Assembly (NCBI GenBank): GCA_903953615.1
Contig: CAJBKH010000202.1
Coordinates: forward strand, 1 to 7,422
DNA: 7,422 nucleotides
DNA from: an uncultured Bacteroidota bacterium
Lineage (GTDB): Bacteria; Bacteroidota; Bacteroidia; NS11-12g; UBA955
Reading direction: 5' to 3'
In this document: piece by piece, positions 5,183 through 7,422 of the stretch
Layout of the letters: the number at the start of each line of letters is the position of its first letter
Numbering within the stretch: the first letter of the stretch is position 1
The notes under the pieces: model-generated
Told to the model about the DNA's origin: nothing
Seen by the model: only the letters and a program-made list of their open reading frames with translations
Database searches by the model: none
Program-made: the position numbers and the translations under genes

Positions 5183-6951
5183 CCTGTATGGGCTTTTGTT
5201 ATGTTATAAAAAAATTTCTGCATGTCCCAAGCCGAAGTAGGGCAGCGTTCGGCACATAAACCACAGTGTAGGCAAACATCTTCATCTTTTACCATCACAC
5301 GTTGTGTTTTCAGTGGACCAGAAACATATAAATCTTGACTTGTATTTAAAGCTGGCACTTTCAACTGACCTCTTAATGTGGTCTCATCTGCATTGGTTGT
5401 AAAGGTGATACAAGCTGTTGGACAAATATCAACGCAAGCATCGCACTCAATGCATTTATCATCTGTAAAAACCGTTTGTGCATCGCAGTTTAAACAACGT
5501 TGTGCTTCTTTAAAACCTTCGCTTAAACTGTAGCCCAACTCCACTTCTTTTTTTCGATTATTAAGGGTTATTTTTTTGTCGGCTTGTGCAACAATGTAAC
5601 GGTTATCTGTTACCACTTCGCTTTCGTAAGCCCACTCGTGCAAGCCCATTTTCTGACTTACCAAATTAACATAAGGTGAAGGGCGATTGGTAAGCGCTTC
5701 ATTGCGGCACATTAAGTCAATAGAAATGGCGGCTTGGTGACCATGCGCTACTGCTGTAATTACATTCTTTGGACCCCATGCTGCATCGCCACCAAAGAAC
5801 ACCTTAGGATGACTTGAACAAAATGTTTTCTCATCCACTATCGGCATATTCCATTGGTCGAATTCAACCCCTGCATCGCGCTCTATCCATGGGAAACTAT
5901 TTTCTTGACCAATGGCTACCAATACATCATCGGCTTCGATAAACACATCGGGTTCACCAGTAGGCACTAATTTTCTTTTTCCATTTTCAACAACGGCTTG
6001 CACTTTTTCAAATAGCATGCCTTTTAACACACCACCTTCAACTACAAAAGTTTTTGGCACATGGTTATCGATAATTGGAATGTCTTCGTGTTGCGCATCT
6101 TCTTTCTCCCAAGGCGAGGCTTTCATTTCGGCAAAGGGACTGCGCACAACAACTTTTACCTGTTCGCCACCCAATCTGCGGGCGGTTCTGCAACAATCCA
6201 TGGCGGTATTACCACCACCTAATACAATTACTTTTTTTCCAATTTTATGGGTGTGTTCGAATGCAACACTTGCTAGCCAATTAATACCAATATGTATGTT
6301 CGCATCGGCCTCTTTTCTGCCGGGTATTTCTAAGTCGCGGCCCTTAGGCGCACCCGTACCAACAAACACCGCATCGTATTGATTGGCGAGTACTTCTTTT
6401 AAACTTTTTACGTAGTGGTTGAAGTGGGTATGAATGCCTAAATCTAAAATAAAATTCACTTCTTCGTTCAATACAGTTTCGGGTAAACGGAAAGAAGGAA
6501 TTTGACTGCGCATAAAACCACCGCCTAATTTTTGCTCATCGTATAAATGTATTTCATAACCCAGTGGGGCTAAGTCGCGGGCCACAGTGAGTGCGGCAGG
6601 ACCGGCACCAATGAGTGCTACCTTTTTACCATTGGGTTTAAAAGGACCTTGGGGCATCAGTTGTTTTACATCACCTTTATTATCGGCTGCTACGCGTTTT
6701 AAGCGACAGATAGCAACAGGTTCTTCCTCTACCCTACCTCTGCGGCAAGCGGGCTCACAAGGACGATCGCAGGTGCGACCTAATACACCTGGAAACACAT
6801 TGGAATCCCAATTGACCATATAGGCTTCGGTGTATTTTTCTTGGGCAATAAGGCGTATGTATTCTGGCACAGGGGTGTGAGCAGGACAAGCATACTGACA
6901 ATCCACAACTTTGTGAAAGTATTCGGGGTCTTTAATATTGGTTGGCTCCAT
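5173..6951 (-). CDS. GltD/DPD-like iron-sulfur flavoprotein with C-terminal 2x[4Fe-4S] ferredoxin domain
   Basis: This is a predicted cytosolic NAD(P)H-linked electron-transfer flavoprotein of 592 residues. The N-terminal domain has the two-cluster cysteine pattern of glutamate synthase small subunit and dihydropyrimidine dehydrogenase: C18-x3-C22, then C61, C65, C69 and C82. A Rossmann FAD site follows (ALIGAGPAA, 112-120), then an NAD(P)H site (VLGGGNTAMD, 243-252) and the second FAD motif (GGDAAWGPKNVITAVAHG, 387-404). The C-terminus adds RCLNCD (485-490) and two ferredoxin motifs: C500/C503/C506/C510 and C560/C563/C566/C570. No glutamate synthase large subunit lies next to it, and the ferredoxin extension is not part of normal GltD. 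Overlap with korA points to a role as redox partner of KorAB, exchanging electrons between reduced Fe-S clusters and NAD(P)H. An NfnB-like bifurcating role is possible, but no NfnA-like gene is seen. First gene of the operon; whether NAD or NADP is used cannot be read reliably. Confidence 0.88.
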   Translation of the reverse strand: MEPTNIKDPEYFHKVVDCQYACPAHTPVPEYIRLIAQEKYTEAYMVNWDSNVFPGVLGRTCDRPCEPACRRGRVEEEPVAICRLKRVAADNKGDVKQLMPQGPFKPNGKKVALIGAGPAALTVARDLAPLGYEIHLYDEQKLGGGFMRSQIPSFRLPETVLNEEVNFILDLGIHTHFNHYVKSLKEVLANQYDAVFVGTGAPKGRDLEIPGRKEADANIHIGINWLASVAFEHTHKIGKKVIVLGGGNTAMDCCRTARRLGGEQVKVVVRSPFAEMKASPWEKEDAQHEDIPIIDNHVPKTFVVEGGVLKGMLFEKVQAVVENGKRKLVPTGEPDVFIEADDVLVAIGQENSFPWIERDAGVEFDQWNMPIVDEKTFCSSHPKVFFGGDAAWGPKNVITAVAHGHQAAISIDLMCRNEALTNRPSPYVNLVSQKMGLHEWAYESEVVTDNRYIVAQADKKITLNNRKKEVELGYSLSEGFKEAQRCLNCDAQTVFTDDKCIECDACVDICPTACITFTTNADETTLRGQLKVPALNTSQDLYVSGPLKTQRVMVKDEDVCLHCGLCAERCPTSAWDMQKFFYNITKAHTGCL

Positions 6952-7044
6952 GGTTAAATCTTTTTCAAGTACAATTAAAAATTGATGTATAAAAAAAATT
7001 CTCCCCCCTATTTCTGCACGCTTACTCTTTACAACAGGTTAAAG

Positions 7045-7062
7045 AAAATCGTTAACAATTTT
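7045..7062. promoter_or_regulatory. 18-bp near-perfect palindrome, candidate operator
   Basis: AAAATCGTTAACAATTTT is symmetric in 8 of 9 base pairs around the perfect core GTTAAC. It lies 94 bases upstream of the flavoprotein start codon, within promoter range. Its symmetry fits a dimeric repressor or activator site, but I cannot assign a regulator. The surrounding DNA is AT-rich, so chance symmetry is possible. Confidence 0.35.
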
Positions 7063-7218
7063 GTAAAAATAGGATATTTTGATAAATAAAAAATAGAAAG
7101 GCAAAAAAAATATTAACAAGCGTGTGGACGCGTTATTGAATTCCTAACCTTTAGATAGTCAAACCCTAAGAGAATCGCCATAAGTGATAGCAACAGCTAA
7201 TTTTTTCGAAAAGAATGA

Positions 7219-7235
7219 CAAAAGTCAGACTTTTG
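7219..7235. repeat. 17-bp perfect palindrome (AAAAGTC core)
   Basis: CAAAAGTCAGACTTTTG has 8-bp perfect arms around a single central A. A short TTTTCGAAAA palindrome (7203-7212) is just to the left. It could be a protein-binding site or a tight hairpin. There is no T tract that would make it a clear terminator. Confidence 0.45.
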
Positions 7236-7263
7236 AAAAGGGACTAAATTCAATAGATAATTT

Positions 7264-7284
7264 GACTTTGACACACCCAAAGTC
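7264..7284. repeat. Small hairpin, GACTTTG/CAAAGTC
   Basis: Arms at 7264-7270 and 7278-7284 pair perfectly over 7 bp around a 7-base loop. Its arms share the AAAGTC/GACTTT core with the palindrome 29 bases to the left, so the two may be related sites. No poly-T follows. Confidence 0.4.
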
Positions 7285-7315
7285 TTCAGTGCGTTATGGG
7301 CACACCTACTAGCGC

Positions 7316-7406
7316 TTCGACAGGCTCAGCATGACTGAGGTTAGTCGATCCTTCTGAGCTAACCGCACTTCGTCCTACTGAGCTTGTCGAATGTATGGAC
7401 GAAGTG
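7316..7406. repeat. Interleaved inverted repeats of the TTCGACAGGCTCAG type
   Basis: Three inverted repeats are packed here. Outer arms TTCGACAGGCTCAG (7316-7329) and CTGAGCTTGTCGAA (7378-7391) match at 13 of 14 positions. CACTTCGTCC (7366-7375) pairs exactly with GGACGAAGTG (7397-7406), across the right outer arm. GGTTAG (7339-7344) pairs with CTAACC (7359-7364) in the middle. The pentamer CTGAG occurs at 7335, 7354 and 7378, and its complement at 7325. I recall similar TTCGACA(A/G)GCTCAG sequences as dispersed intergenic repeats in Bacteroidota and other genomes. The element may continue past the window edge. Confidence 0.65.
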
Positions 7407-7422
7407 TTCCGAAGCCAAAAAC

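Larger units (their letters stand above)
6952..7422. other. Gene-free region upstream of the flavoprotein-korAB operon
   Basis: I find no open reading frame of convincing length and no tRNA- or rRNA-like fold in these 471 bases. The part nearest the operon (6952-7110) is very AT-rich and must contain its promoter unless the operon continues in from beyond the window. No exact Bacteroidota -7 element (TAnnTTTG) is present on the minus strand here, and no purine-rich ribosome site stands out before the ATG at 6951. The right part holds palindromes and inverted repeats, listed separately. Confidence 0.7.

Noticed and set aside
5912..6382. 156-residue plus-strand reading frame opposite the flavoprotein gene
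   Set aside because: It is antisense to well-conserved FAD and NAD(P)H domains, is rich in Ser, Thr, Pro and Phe as expected from a mirrored frame, and has no recognisable domain. Other plus-strand frames under the korAB genes were rejected for the same reason.
5173..6951. Annotation as the true glutamate synthase small subunit (gltD)
   Set aside because: No large subunit gene lies beside it, it overlaps korA, and it has a C-terminal two-cluster ferredoxin domain that ordinary GltD lacks.
7122..7140. Degenerate copy of repeat unit A (GTGTGGACGCG resembling TTTGTAGACGCC)
   Set aside because: Only about ten bases resemble the unit and the GGATTAC/GTAATCC stem is absent, so chance similarity is as likely.
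6952..7422. tRNA or small protein gene in the right-hand spacer
   Set aside because: No cloverleaf with conserved T-loop bases was found. The reading frames are very short; the one starting at 7215 ends after ten codons.

Overview
This window looks like a piece of a Bacteroidota chromosome. The DNA is AT-rich, the genes lack strong Shine-Dalgarno sequences, there is a small lipoprotein with a compact lipobox, and the 2-oxoacid:ferredoxin oxidoreductase is of the fused gamma-alpha plus beta type that is common in aerobic and facultative Bacteroidota. No rRNA, tRNA, transposase or CRISPR array is visible. The genus cannot be told from the sequence alone.

Layout. Bases 1-281 hold a gene-free array of two alternating hairpin-forming repeat units (A-B-A-B-A'). 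The second period carries an extra 40 bp. On the minus strand the B units look like intrinsic terminators placed behind the next gene. Bases 306-1337 (minus) encode a low-specificity L-threonine aldolase (ltaE). A short divergent intergenic region follows, then bases 1442-2236 (plus) encode an unrecognised lipoprotein. A strong, apparently bidirectional terminator at 2251-2278 separates this gene from a convergent three-gene operon.

The operon reads on the minus strand from 6951 down to 2303. It contains a GltD/DPD-like iron-sulfur flavoprotein with a C-terminal two-cluster ferredoxin domain, then korA (fused gamma-alpha subunit) and korB (TPP-binding beta subunit). The first two genes overlap by 10 bp and the last two are 9 bp apart, so the three are almost certainly co-transcribed. 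KorAB would interconvert a 2-oxoacid (2-oxoglutarate is favoured) and acyl-CoA plus CO2 using low-potential electrons. The flavoprotein could pass those electrons to or from NAD(P)H, making a dedicated NAD(P)-linked 2-oxoacid oxidoreductase. That coupling is inferred from gene order and domains, not shown by the sequence.

Bases 6952-7422 are gene-free. They hold a near-perfect 18-bp palindrome about 95 bp upstream of the operon, two small hairpins with a shared AAAGTC/GACTTT core, and at the right edge a set of interleaved inverted repeats containing the TTCGACAGGCTCAG-type sequence. The metabolic genes belong to known families. The least explained parts of the window are the two intergenic repeat regions and the lipoprotein.
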